Shown here in pieces: positions 20,974 through 33,492 of a DNA stretch of 64,000 bases. How positions within the stretch are numbered: the stretch's first letter is position 1; every line of letters starts with the position of its first letter. The notes under the pieces are model-generated. The model searched no databases. It was not told the origin of the DNA and saw only the letters and a list, made by a program, of their open reading frames with translations. The DNA comes from Salvia splendens (Eukaryota; Streptophyta; Magnoliopsida; Lamiales; Lamiaceae), in NCBI RefSeq assembly GCF_004379255.2, contig NC_056051.1, forward strand, positions 24,731,267 to 24,795,266, read 5' to 3'. The translations under genes were made by a program, and so were the position numbers.

Positions 20974-22424
20974 ATGAGGATGACGACGACGACGATGATG
21001 GATAGTAACCGCAACGAAGCCCTAGAACTGAAGGGGCCGGCCATCGGGCCTCTGATGCGCCGCCCAATTTTTCCACCTTACGGCCTGCGAAACCCTAATT
21101 TCCTTTCCATAAGTAATTAAGCCCTCTCACAAGCTTGCTTAGTTTCTTCCATTTTTTGCAGTTCGCAAACACAGTAATATTTTAGTTGGCATCATAAAAC
21201 ATAAGTGAATTGATATATTTTATGATGCCAACTGAATTAATTTATCAATAAAATGATAGTAGTAGTAGTAGTAGTATTAGTATTTAGTTATCAAAGTTGT
21301 CCGTTTAAAAAAGTTCTCATGGCAGGTGGTCATGAGAGAGAGATAGCGGCGGCGCCGTTGGTGAGCACGAGGTGGAACCCTACGGCGGAGCAACTGCAGG
21401 CGCTTGAGGAAATGTACCGGCGCGGGATCAGAACTCCGTCGGCGGAGCAGATTCAGCATATAGCGGCGAAATTGCGACGGTTTGGGAAAATCGAAGGGAA
21501 GAACGTTTTCTACTGGTTTCAAAACCACAAGGCCAGAGAGAGGCAGAAGAAACGTCGTCAGCTCGCCGCCAGAAATCACCATACGCCACCTGGTAATTAC
21601 TAATTAATCCACTAATGAAGTATCCATTAATAATTAAAGACGTGGGTGACTAAGTATGTTAAACAACGTCATTTAAGTAGCTAAACATTTTGCCACATTA
21701 TACATAATTTCCTCCCAATCCGAGAACATGGTACATTTAGCAAAAATGTTAGAGATAGTGGTACTATAATTGTCTATTTTTGTAAGTTGTCTAAATTTGT
21801 TAATTTTCCGGCAATTTGCCTATTTATATATGCTACACAAAAAAATAAAAATAAAATTGATATGGTTTTGCAGGACTGATCAGGGGATATTTGGAAATTG
21901 AAAAACACAGGAAGGTCTTAAACTGCTGCACACCTTCAAAGGTACACTGCAATAAGATTATTTTTTTTCACTTAGGTAATTAATTTTCGATATGTGACAT
22001 AAGCATAAGGTCAAGAAATTGAATAGCATTATATATAATGAAAAAAAGAATGAAAGTACTTTTTGTAAGAGAATTCCTCGATTTAGGTGAAAAAATCACT
22101 CAACTTTTCTTTAATTATGTTAAAATTTTACAGGATTCTGCATCAATGCAAGGTGCAGTGATTGCTGCAGATGGATGGAATCACAAGGAGGAATTGGAAG
22201 GTAAGGCTAAGGTTGTAACTGTAGGGAATGAATGGCAGTCGGATTTGGACTTATCTTCTTCTTCAAATGGAGAAGAGAATACCAAACCCTATTTTTATGG
22301 CATCAGCCATCAAAATCAAACTACTCTTCATCTCTTTCCCAGCCCACAACTAGAAGACAGTCACATTCCTCATACCTTTAGTAAACCTACTTGCTTCTTT
22401 GAGTTTCTCCCAATCAAGAATTGA
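20974..22424 (+). CDS. WOX1: WUSCHEL-related homeobox transcription factor, WOX1/STF/MAW type
   Basis: Four exons, 20974-21112, 21326-21592, 21874-21941 and 22134-22424, give 254 residues with every junction in phase. WOX1-type proteins are nuclear repressors at the leaf margin that promote blade outgrowth. The WOX homeodomain spans about residues 61-125 ([20 protein letters not shown] ... [25 protein letters not shown]). The WUS box TLHLFP is at 222-227, and the C-terminal FFEFLPIKN matches the STF motif of the WOX1 clade. Exon 1 has LRPLMPRP-like [13 protein letters not shown]. The paired WUS box and STF end argue for WOX1 rather than WOX4 or WOX5. The ATG at 21319 was not chosen because its codon overlaps the exon-2 acceptor GGCAG|GTGG. 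Intron 1 holds a short AGT microsatellite. Confidence 0.9.
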
Positions 22425-23262
22425 AACTTTCATTCAACTCTAGTGTTATAGATGTAACATTAATTCTAGTCACTCAATATATATGTACCATGTTGATTAG
22501 CTATCATTTACTTACCTATACTTTGTGTTTCTATCTAATTGACGAAGTTAAAAATATCAGTCTTGAAATGACTTGAAAGTCACACAAAACTTGTGAAACG
22601 GGCTAAGGTTTCGAAGCCAACACTTTGTTTAGTGTTGAGGAATGAAACTGTCATTTTACTATTTTTTTGAATTTCTTTTAATTATTTAATGTTACTATTT
22701 TTTAGGGTTTCTAGACCACGTATAAAAAGCGCGATAATTGTTTTTGCTAACGTTTTTGGGATTTAATAATATGGTTAATTGCATGTAAAATTATAAAATT
22801 TGGTCAAATTTTGATTTGTCTTGCACCTTTTAAAATTTAAATGACAAATCACAGCTTAAAACAATTCTTAATTGTCCTATGATAATTTTTTGGAGCATAT
22901 TCGATGCTCACATGTAAAATTTTGGTGATGTCAATGAATAGTGTTGTAAATGCATTATTGTGACAACTAAATAACATCATTTTGAACCTAAAACTAAAAT
23001 TTTTAAAAATAAAATAAAACAAATTTGGCCTATTGGAAAGATTAGGAATTTTTGAAATATCATAATTTGACATTCAAATTTTGAATGTATGTAAACCAGA
23101 ATTTGGTCAAATTTTATAATTTTATAAACAATTAACCCTTAACAATAAACTACAATACATTTTTAAGAAAACTAGAATTTCTGTGAATTCTCTCACTTCA
23201 AATGTGCCATAAACAAAACGCACATAACTCTTTGTAAAAGGGAAAATGGGAATATGGATGTA
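22425..23262. other. Intergenic downstream of WOX1, with an inverted-repeat element
   Basis: Apart from the element listed at 22773-23137, this stretch is AT-rich 3' flank without a recognisable gene. Confidence 0.5.
22773..23137. mobile_element. Inverted-repeat MITE-like element
   Basis: The left end GGTTAATTGCATGTAAAATT continues into ATAAAATTTGGTCAAA. The right end, read in reverse complement, is GGGTTAATTGTTTATAAAAT continuing the same way. Length is about 365 bases with no ORF. A related fragment is near 8122. The superfamily was not determined because no clear target duplication was seen. Confidence 0.55.
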
Positions 23263-23526
23263 CTAGTAGTTATAGTGATTTGGTGGTAAGTTGTGCTGCC
23301 ATGTCTCACCTAGACAAAAAGCATGACACCACCTTAAAGACTTGTCCTTTTTCTTGCAGCACTGCTTTTGTTTTTCATTTTCACCAAATTTGAAATCTGT
23401 CATCTTTCTTTGACATGCTCCCTTGTGTCCAGCATCATGTCTATATTTTGGATCACTGTATTCTCTTTTTGTATTTTTCACTGTTTGTGCATTTTGAATG
23501 AATGAAAATAGCAACATATAAAACAA
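23263..23526 (-). CDS. Candidate small cysteine-rich protein
   Basis: An 87-residue frame on the minus strand has a short hydrophobic N-terminus (MFYMLLFSFI) and a Lys-rich body with five Cys (GACQRK, KQCCKKKDKSLRWC, HAFCLG). It loosely resembles plant secreted cysteine-rich peptides, but I cannot place it in a family. The region is less AT-rich than its flanks. It may be only the last exon of a split gene, or noncoding. Confidence 0.35.
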   Translation of the reverse strand: MFYMLLFSFIQNAQTVKNTKREYSDPKYRHDAGHKGACQRKMTDFKFGENEKQKQCCKKKDKSLRWCHAFCLGETWQHNLPPNHYNY

Positions 23527-24060
23527 ACTACAAAGTGAGGAACTGTATAAAATTAGAACAAGTAAGAAGGATTCTTTGGATAATATAGGATTAATTAGCC
23601 TTCACTATTATATTATTACTATTACTATCATAAGCAGTTTAGTACAAATATGTAGTTAATCTAATGTACATATAATTTTAGTAACTCAGGCTATAAGGGC
23701 ACCCGCAACGCTGTGCCGTTGCGGTTCCTATGCCATTCCGGCGGAACGGTTCCGCGGCGGCACGCGTTGCAGGGTGCGTTCCGTCGCCGTTCCGTGCCGT
23801 CGCCATTCCTATGCCGTGCCGCGTTCCGTTCCGGAGGAACGCGGAACGGAACGTTCCGCCACGCGCCGAGGCGACGTGGCGGCCTCCCATTCGACGCGTG
23901 AAGCCCACTCGCTGCCCCGCGAGTGGGCTTCGTCCGGTGACGCAATAATTCATTTTTTTAAAAAAATTCGAATTTAATAAAATTTTTTTTTTTTGCAACG
24001 GTAATGAGACCATTTTTTTATATCCGTTTTTTTTTAAATTTTTATTTTATTTATTTACTC

Positions 24061-24068
24061 TATAAATA
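24061..24068 (+). promoter_or_regulatory. TATA box of Harbinger transposase
   Basis: TATAAATA about 120 bases before the transposase ATG, mirroring the motif before ORF1 on the other side. Confidence 0.65.
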
Positions 24069-24181
24069 CTCCTATTTCATACTCATTTCAATCACAAACA
24101 CACATCTATTCCTCTCTATTTCCACCCCAATTTTCATCTCAAATCAACTCTATTTTCCTTCTCCCAAATTTAATCAAACTA

Positions 24182-25432
24182 ATGGATCCTTATGAACAAA
24201 TGCGTCAAATATTGGAACAATCACTTGAAGAAGATCGACAACGGGAGGCGGAAGAAGCCGCGCCGCCCCAACGACGCTCCCGTACGTACATCCATCGTAA
24301 CCGGGAGGAAGCCGCCGCAAGGTTAGTACGCGACTACTTCTGCGATAACCCGGTTTGGGGAGATACGTACGTCCGTCGCCGTTTCTGCATGGGGAAACCG
24401 CTATTTCTCCACATCGCGAATACTTTGGCAGCCCGGGAAGAGTTCTTCCAGGAAGGGTTCGACGCGGTCGGCCGTCCCAGCCACACGACGCTGCAGAAAT
24501 GTACTGCAGCAATCCGCCAGCTTGCGACGGGACAAACGGCCGACATGTTCGACGAATACCTCCACATCGGAGACAGCACTGGGCAAATGTGCTTGCTCAA
24601 ATTCTGCAAAGGCGTTCGGGCAGCCTTCAGCGACGAATTTCTCCGGAGGCCAAGCACGGCCGATTGTCAGTTCCTGCTCGACCTTCACGAAACAGTGCAC
24701 GGATTCCCCGGGATGCTCGGCAGCGTCGATTGCATGCACTGGCAATGGAAGAATTGCCCGGTGGCGTGGAAAGGGTCCTACACGAGCGGCCACAAAGGCA
24801 CCCACCCAACCGTTATACTCGAGGCCGTTGCCGACTACCGACTTTGGATCTGGCACGCGTACTTCGGGGTCCCCGGGTCGAACAACGACGTAAACGTGCT
24901 CCACCAGTCTGACCTCTTGACCGAAGTTTTGGATGGTAAAGCGCCGGCCATCAACTTCGTCGCCAACAACCGGCTTTATAAAATGGGGTACTATCTCGCC
25001 GATGGCATCTACCCGAAGTGACCTACCTTCGTGAAGACGTGCAGTGGGTCTGCGAACCCAAAGCAGGCTCTTTTTGCGCAGAAGCAGGAGGCTGCTCGCA
25101 AGGATGTGGAGAGGGCGTTCGGGGTTCTCCAAGCGCGCTTCAACATCATCAAAGCCCCGGCTCGTACGTGGTTCATGGAAAACATGGTCGACATCATGTA
25201 TACGTGCATAATCTTGCACAACATGATTGTCCAAGACGAAGGACCCGAGGCGGGAAATTGGTTCGACGACGAATCCCCCGGAAGCTCAACCGCAAGTAGT
25301 CCGCCTCGAAGTGGAGCGCATCCGTCTATACAAGAACGGTTATCTATTCGTGCAAGGACACGCGACTCTAGTGCCCACACCCAACTCCAACAGGATCTAA
25401 TTGAGCACATTTGGGCAAATTTTGGCGGATGA
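24182..25432 (+). pseudogene. PIF/Harbinger DDE transposase with one in-frame stop
   Basis: The frame is open for 416 codons except for a single TGA at 25019-25021 (codon 280), in the conserved IYPKWP-type motif where Trp (TGG) is expected. The protein is a DDE_Tnp_4-type nuclease that cuts and joins Harbinger ends at TAA targets. Visible catalytic residues are Asp183 in GSVDCMHW and Asp236 in GSNNDVNVL. The third, the Glu near codon 310 in KDVERAFGVLQARF, lies after the stop, so the 279-residue product would be catalytically dead. The N-terminal part (VRDYFCDNPVWGD, RRRFCMGKPLFLHI, GRPSHTTLQK) is a typical HTH region. The frame continues to a normal end (HIWANFGG). Readthrough or a sequencing error at one base would restore it, so the loss looks recent. 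Confidence 0.92.
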
Positions 25433-25539
25433 AATTATTAAAATTGTGTACTTTTAATTTTTTAGGATTTTTATTGTGTGCTTTTTATTTTTTTAGGATT
25501 TTAATTGTGTGCTTTTTATTTTTTTAAGTTTAAGTTGTA

Positions 25540-25985
25540 ATTTTTTTTAATGTTGTGTGTTTTTTAATAAAGTGTGTTTGTTTTTTAATAAAGTGTGTTT
25601 ATTTAAATTGAATTGGGTTGGAAATAAAAAAAATGAAATTGAATGAATAGTAATTTAAGGAACGGTTAAGGAACGGAGGGTTGCAGGTTCCGTTCTTTAG
25701 TTAAGGAATGGAGTAAAAAAGTACAGTGGGGCCCTCAAATAGTGGTTTAAGGAACGGTATAGGAACGGTATAGGAACAGCGTTGTGGATGGCCTTACTTA
25801 ACTAAGAACGGAACCTGCAACCCTCCGTTCCTTAACCGTTCCTTAACCGTTCCTTAAATTACTATTCATTCAATTTCATTTTTTTTATTTCCAACCCAAT
25901 TCAATTTAAATAAACACACTTTAATAAAAAACAAACACACTTTATTAAAAAACACACAACATTAAAAAAATTCAACTTAAGCTTA
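25540..25985. repeat. Internal inverted repeat of the Harbinger element, with an internal TIR-like end
   Basis: The arm at about 25546-25700 (TTGTGTGTTTTTTAATAAAG ... GGGTTGCAGGTTCCGTTCTT) is repeated in reverse complement at about 25802-25965. In the centre, GTTGTGGATGGCC|TTA at about 25783-25798 is itself a Harbinger-type terminus. The pattern looks like two elements sharing a 3' region, joined tail to tail. Confidence 0.85.
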
Positions 25986-26029
25986 AAAAAAATAAAAAAC
26001 AAACAATTAAACGTGGGAAAATAAAAAAA

Positions 26030-27170
26030 CTACTCCGCCGGCGAATCATCCTCCGGAGGCGGTCGAGGTTTAGGGGGAGGAGGAAGACCAAGAATTCCTG
26101 CCATATGCACAATTCCGTTCCACCAGGCCGTGAATTGGGCGTACGAGAAGCGGGAAGTATCCGCCATTGTGGCGGTTATGTACGCCACCATAAGTGTGTC
26201 CGAGCCTCCCCGCGAGCCCGATCCCGAGGCCGACTGGCTTGATTCGCCTCGGCCCTTCCTCGCTCTAGCCGCCTTCGCCGCCTTCGTCCCTTGCGGCCGA
26301 CGGCGCCCACGGCTGGATCCCCCGTATTCGTCGGGCGTTGGACCCCCGTACCCCAAACACCTGCGGTTCACCCTCGCTGGCCTCACCGGTGTCACCAGAC
26401 GAGTAGTTGCCGCTCGCCGTGTGCTTCGTGCGCTTTGAGGTTGAGCCCGAGCTCGAGCGGACACCGTCGGCCCACCTTTCCTCGTCCTTGACGAGCTGCC
26501 AAATATCAACATATTTGAACTGTAGACCGGTGTCCTGGTAGAAGACGCGCAAAGCCGCCCTCAGAATGTCGGCGCCCGAAGCTCCGCTTTGGTAGTTCGC
26601 CGCTTCGGCCGAGTAGATGCCGCAAAATTTTTTGACCTGTGCGTCGACTCGGCAAAAGTGAGCACGGAGCATTGTATATTTGCGCTTCCGGGCCCCTTTC
26701 GGCTTAGTCTGGTGGTAGACATCACGGACCTTTTCCCAGAAGCACTTGGCGGCTTGTTGGTTCCCGACGATGGGATCGTACGAGACGGTGAGCCAGGCGG
26801 TGTACACCGCCTTAGTTTCTTCGTTGTTGTACGGATGCCGGCCCAGATCCTCCAGTTCCTCCTCCTCCTCGGGTGCCTCAGACGCAGCCCTAGAGCTTCC
26901 ACCGCCTCGGCTTCCTCCCTGGGTGGGTTCAACGGGGATATCCTCCCGAATCTGGGACAAACCCTGAGAAAGCCGCGAGTCGGGTGGTCGAGCGTAGGCA
27001 TCCACATCGAAAGTGGGTGGTTGGTACCCACCCGGCGTCGCCGACCCCTGGGTGCCCGGCGTCGACGACCCGGAACCACCAAGTGTGTTGTATATGGTCT
27101 CCCAATCGCCGAACGCGTTGAGATCCCACCCACCGCAGCCGCCACCGCCGTAATTCCCGTCGCCGGACAT
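26030..27170 (-). pseudogene. Harbinger ORF1 (Myb/SANT-like) with one frameshift
   Basis: On the minus strand, a 301-residue frame starts at 27170 and runs through the SANT-like domain (YTAWLTVSYDPIVGNQQAAK, CFWEKVRDVYHQTKP, AAL..FKYVDIWQLVKDEERW). It then leaves the family frame at about 26345-26350, in a run of G (GGGTACGGGGG). The expected continuation (YGGPTPDEYGGSSRGRRRPQ, then GTKAAKAARARKGRGESSQ and FSYAQFTAWW) is in another frame ending at 26030. One base gained or lost explains the break. The truncated product would keep the DNA-binding region but not the C-terminal part. TATAAATA on the minus strand is at 27268-27275. Confidence 0.85.
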
Positions 27171-27267
27171 TTTGTGAAGGAGATTGAAATAGAAAATTGG
27201 AGAGGAATTGATGTTGGTTTAGGAAGAGTAGATGTGTAGTTGTGTGTGAAATGTAATAAATTAGGTG

Positions 27268-27275
27268 TATTTATA
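27268..27275 (-). promoter_or_regulatory. TATA box of the second Harbinger ORF1
   Basis: TATAAATA on the minus strand, about 100 bases before the ORF1 ATG at 27170. Confidence 0.6.
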
Positions 27276-27633
27276 GAATAAGAAAATAAAAATAAAAATT
27301 AAAAAAATTAAAAAAAGTTAAAAAAACGGTAATATTACCGTTAACAATTTTTTTTTAAATCAATTTTTTTTAAAAAATTAATTATTGTGTCATCGCTGAC
27401 GTGTCCCACTCGCGGGCCGGCGAGTGGGATGCACGCACGAAGCGGGGAACGCCACGTCGCCCCAGCGCGTGGCGGCACAAGCCGTGCCGCGTTCCGTGCC
27501 GTCGGCACCCGGAACGGAATGGGAACGGAATGGGAGCGGAATGGTGCGCCGCAAAGCGTTCCGTGGCGAAACCGTTCCGGCGGAACGGCACGCGGAACGC
27601 CGGCGGCACGCGTTGCGGGTGCCCTAATAAACC

Positions 27634-29360
<1,727 letters not shown>

Positions 29361-29868
29361 TTGTTTATGCTTTTACTGACTTCGTTTTTTCTTTGATGAA
29401 AGAGTAGAAAAAATCGACCGTTTTTATGCAAGAATTGGCCTAACCCCACTCTTGCTTATGTGAGTATCTACCTTGTATTTTTTTCATTTATATTTTGTAA
29501 TGAGAGTAGTAAGAGAATGAGATGATGCTGAGAACTTCGATGTATATATCTTTGTTCAAATGAATTGTTACTATGATGCTAGTGGTACAGTGAAAGAAGA
29601 GTAATTTACAAATCAGAAATCATTAACAACTCAACTTAGATACAAGTGTTGATTGTACAAGTAGATGTATTCAACTTCTAGTGTTTGTCTGTGTAGATCA
29701 GCTAAATCCTCCATTAAAATTAAGGGTCATCACATCATTCACATCCCTTGCTTTCGATCAACCCCTTGAACCAGTCAAAAAATCCCTATAGCCACGCCAA
29801 AAACTGCGATCCCTCGAAGAAAATCCAGCACAAATAATAGGACAAATATAGACTCTCTGCTTCTGTAG

Positions 29869-32800
29869 CTACCGTGTTCTACCACCTAACGTTACTGGTG
29901 GAGATCTTGCATCTCCGCTCTTGTCTGCTTTGCACATACAATCTGGGCAGGGGAACGAGTATATTGAATCCTTCGGTCTCTTCAACTGCAAGCCTTTCGA
30001 GACAGTATATCCGCGTATATTTACCATCTGCTTCTTGAAGTTTTTCCACCTGGGAAAACAACCAAGTCTATAAATGAGTTTGATGAAATCAAGAGGGGTA
30101 GGCAGCCGGAAAATAAGACACTTGATTACCCAATATTTGGATTGTCAAATACTAATGCCAACTTCCGCTTGTCTGGCCTGATTGTCCTCGAATGTCCACC
30201 ATACAAGTATCTTCGATGGCCAAGCAGTAATTGCAGAAAGTTCCCACCTTGAGTTGGAACAAAAACTTCACTGTGAAGGCAAACAGTGTAGTCTATAGCA
30301 GCCATTCTGGAAGAGTAATTCTGGAAATATATAGATAAGTTAACAAACATATAATAATGGAGATTATGATAAGATTCAATGAAAAAAAGTTGGCTGTTGA
30401 ATCAGGACCTCAAATGGAGCTAATTCCTCAGCAGACGCCAGTGTTTCTTTGGTTTGTAATAATGGAAACATTTCCAGGAGAGGAGCCATATACTTCTCAG
30501 AATTGTATATCTTTCCAGATGCAAGATAGACAAAAGTGCTTTTCCCAAAGCCCATACCCCTCAGCATAAGACCTAACTGATTCATTAACATTACTAGGAG
30601 TCAAAATCAGATATACACAAAATGCAAAGAACAACCTTGTTATTCAAAGAAAATAAGAAACTTAATGCAGGAAGCTCATTGCTAGAGCTTACTCACATGG
30701 TGATGGGGATGAAACTAAAAGGGGATAAAGATATATGTGATACCTCTAAAGGTGTTAAGGGACAACTTCCATGCTAGAGCTTACTCACATGGTGATGGGG
30801 ATGAAACTAAAAGGGGATAAAGATATATGTGATACCTCTAAAGGTGTTAAGGGACAACTTCCATTTAGTCTGATTGCACCAGGATTTATGATTCGACCAG
30901 GTTTAGTAAATTTTCCTTTCCATCCTCTTTCTCTTGCAGCATCCATGTCTACTTTTTCCTGCTCTCCACCATCATATACGCAACAAGAGAAAGCGACCAT
31001 ATCCTACACAAGAACACGTTCAATACTTCATTTTGAAGAGTTTAATACATTCAAATTCCCTTGACCCACCTCCTCAAATCGAAGATGCACAGATATATAT
31101 TTTCCACCATTTTTGGCACTGTACTTTTTCATTCTTTCTACCAGAAGTTTACCAAGAGCTGATATAGGATCTGAAAATCTTAGTGCTTGATAATTTGCCA
31201 AGCATCTAAGTCGTTGTACAGCTGGAGGAGCATCAGTCGATAGCCGATTTGCAAAGGGTGACAATCTTACGATCCTGATTAGCAAGGACAGAAGGATTGG
31301 GTGTAAAGCCAAGAAGAGCAAAATTAAATACAGATACTGAGGCATGAAGGAATTGGGGAGGTAATAAGAAAGTTTACTAGCAGCCTGAAAGCAATAGAGG
31401 TGATGCATTTAAAAATGAGAAGATAATGAATCATCCCAAATACAAAAGTATAAGCATGGACATTTGTACTGGTTTGCATGCAAAAAGACAGTACGCATAA
31501 GATCAGCATCAGCAGCATGCCATTAGATGGTTCTAACAATGAATCATACACCACAGTGACCACCCAAGCCCAGAAATGAATAGATAGTATGGGAAGATAG
31601 ATAGATGGATACAAAAAAAACAAATAATATAATTAAAAAGTCACACATGCATTGGACAGGTAGAGATTTGAGATTTCATAACAATAATGAAGTGTGGAAT
31701 GACATTGAGGGACCATTATGGCTCACTTTTCTTCAAGCAGCTTTGCAAGAACCGTATCTTTGTAGTAATTTATTGATGACCATGCATGTATTCTGAAGTT
31801 GTACACGTTGCTCAAGTTATAGTCAAACCGCTCCATTATGTTTCCTGGAATTGTCTTCGCTATTCGAACATCACGTTCCAGCGTCTTTACAAAAAGTTCT
31901 TCATCGTATATATCACTAAATTTGCTGTGTTTTCAAAAAATTGAATTAGTCATCTCTACTTTCTGAAAAAAAAGTATGTCAAATTTAAGTACTATTATTT
32001 TTCAGTGTGGCTTTGCACAGTGGAGGCCGGATCTACAATGCTACATATGTTCTAGTTGGGATAGCTTCACCAAGATATCTCATATTTTATCTTCTCATAT
32101 TATGACAATGACACTCCTCCCACGGTACAGCACTCTCACTAACCATATACAGAATTTTATAGTACTTGTTTGAATATGCAATTCATTGCCGTATTTTGTT
32201 CATAGATGCAAAACACGACAGAAGTGATATTATTACTAACCTTGAATCTCTCCAAATACTATGGAAATGGAAATATGGAATTATTAGAGTTGCGTTCAGG
32301 TAGCCAGCCACAGCCACAGCATTGCATATCTATAAACACCACCAACTATGAGAGAGTGATGCTTCTATCCCAATCAATGTAAAGTATAGCAAAACTTAAG
32401 TCAAAAAACGAAGAATGCTAGCAATAATATATTATACCGATGTTCTCTGTTGATTCAGCCCACCGTTGGCCTCAACATATATATATCCATTTGACTCGGG
32501 CAAGCCTACAAAAAATAATGTTTGTTTTACACATTTTCATGAATGGAGATAACAACAGTACACCAAAGCATATGTAAAGTTGTAAACATATAAATCCTCT
32601 GACTCAAGCTGAAATATATGTCGGTTAACATCAATCCTGAAGTCGGCTGATCATATGTTGCTAGTCGGCTCTTCAAACAAAATATAGAACAAATCTTTCA
32701 AAGTTGACTCGATGCAAAGCAGATGAATCATGCCTAAAATGACTTAGAAGAGAACAAAATAATTATGAGCAATCCTTACCTCCTGATGATTTTTTGATGC

Positions 32801-33492
32801 ATGGTCTCCATTCACTGTTTTTATAAGAGTTTTTCCATATAGTGGATATCTACAGGTAAGTTAAAAAGAAATCTCATTAATAGCATCGAATAGATGAGGC
32901 CGGAGGGGGGGGGGGGGGTGATCAGAAGATACTTCTTTAAGCAAGCAAGTTAAATTATAACCACATCCATTTTAGAAGTAAACAAGTGATTCATGTTTTT
33001 CTCCAACTATGGTTCCTCGCCTTATTAAGCAAGGGGGCACACTCATGTCAACTATATTTGTGCAGCATATAAACATAGTAACAGTAAAATTCGATGGGAG
33101 AAGATGCCAGTTGAGCACTTACTAACCGCATCAACAGACGAATTGTCAGAGTCCATATCCGATCGGAGCTTGGCGTAGAGCTTCGGGCTCCTATAAACCA
33201 AGCCAGGAGTATGCCTAAGCTTAACAACAGCGGGGACGATATCATACGGCACCGTTCCCATGTAGAACAACATGACCGCAATGTAAATCAGGGGAACAAC
33301 GACGAATACACCCTGGCGCTTGAGCAGTAGCGACAGCAGAAACCACCCGATCCGCTGCGCAAGTGATTTAGAAGCCGGACGGACTGGCTTAGCGGTGCGG
33401 CGGTATCGCGGAGAGCGGCTGCGATGCCGGGGAGACGCTGGTGGCGATCTCGGGCTGCAACTTCCGCTGGTGGGGAATTGGTACGGTTTCAT
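29869..33492 (-). CDS. O-fucosyltransferase family protein (plant GDP-fucose protein-O-fucosyltransferase-like), copy A
   Basis: Ten exons on the minus strand: 33492-33127, 32849-32780, 32505-32438, 32329-32241, 31924-31727, 31274-31070, 31003-30836, 30576-30409, 30320-30130 and 30049-29869. All junctions are in phase, giving 567 residues. These are Golgi type II membrane proteins with a GT65-like fold; the plant members act on cell-wall glycans or proteins, mostly unproven. The N-terminus is cytosolic and Ser/Pro/Arg-rich, followed by one membrane anchor (about residues 62-80, [18 protein letters not shown]). Conserved blocks are [63 protein letters not shown]-like [27 protein letters not shown] and [14 protein letters not shown] and TQGGNF correspond to the GDP-fucose site. 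A 92-base tandem duplication straddles the exon-7 donor. Confidence 0.92.
30681..30864 (+). repeat. 92-base exact tandem duplication at the exon-7 splice donor of O-fucosyltransferase A
   Basis: Units 30681-30772 and 30773-30864 look identical. On the gene strand each unit carries the last 28 or so coding bases of exon 7 (SCPLTPLE), the donor GAG|GTATCA and about 60 intron bases, so the intron starts with a spare copy of the exon end and donor. Confidence 0.95.

Larger units (their letters stand above)
23697..27624. mobile_element. PIF/Harbinger element with convergent transposase and ORF1
   Basis: Ends GGGCACCCGCAACG and the reverse complement of CGTTGCGGGTGCCC are flanked by perfect TAA duplications (23694-23696 and 27625-27627). 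The outer 300 or so bases on each side are long inverted repeats containing GGAACG/CGTTCC clusters and a shared CACTCG..CGCGAGTGG block. Inside are a plus-strand DDE transposase and a minus-strand ORF1. Each has one disabling lesion. Between them is a second inverted repeat (25540-25985). The element lies just past the end of the phytanoyl-CoA dioxygenase pseudogene. Confidence 0.9.

Noticed and set aside
21319..21603. ATG at 21319 as the start of the WOX protein
   Set aside because: It overlaps the exon-2 acceptor, and exon 1 (20974-21112) encodes a WOX1-type N-terminus that joins in phase.
24401..25234. 277-residue minus-strand frame across the transposase
   Set aside because: It mirrors the DDE transposase codons; composition and lack of motifs mark it as a shadow even though it has no stop where the sense frame does.
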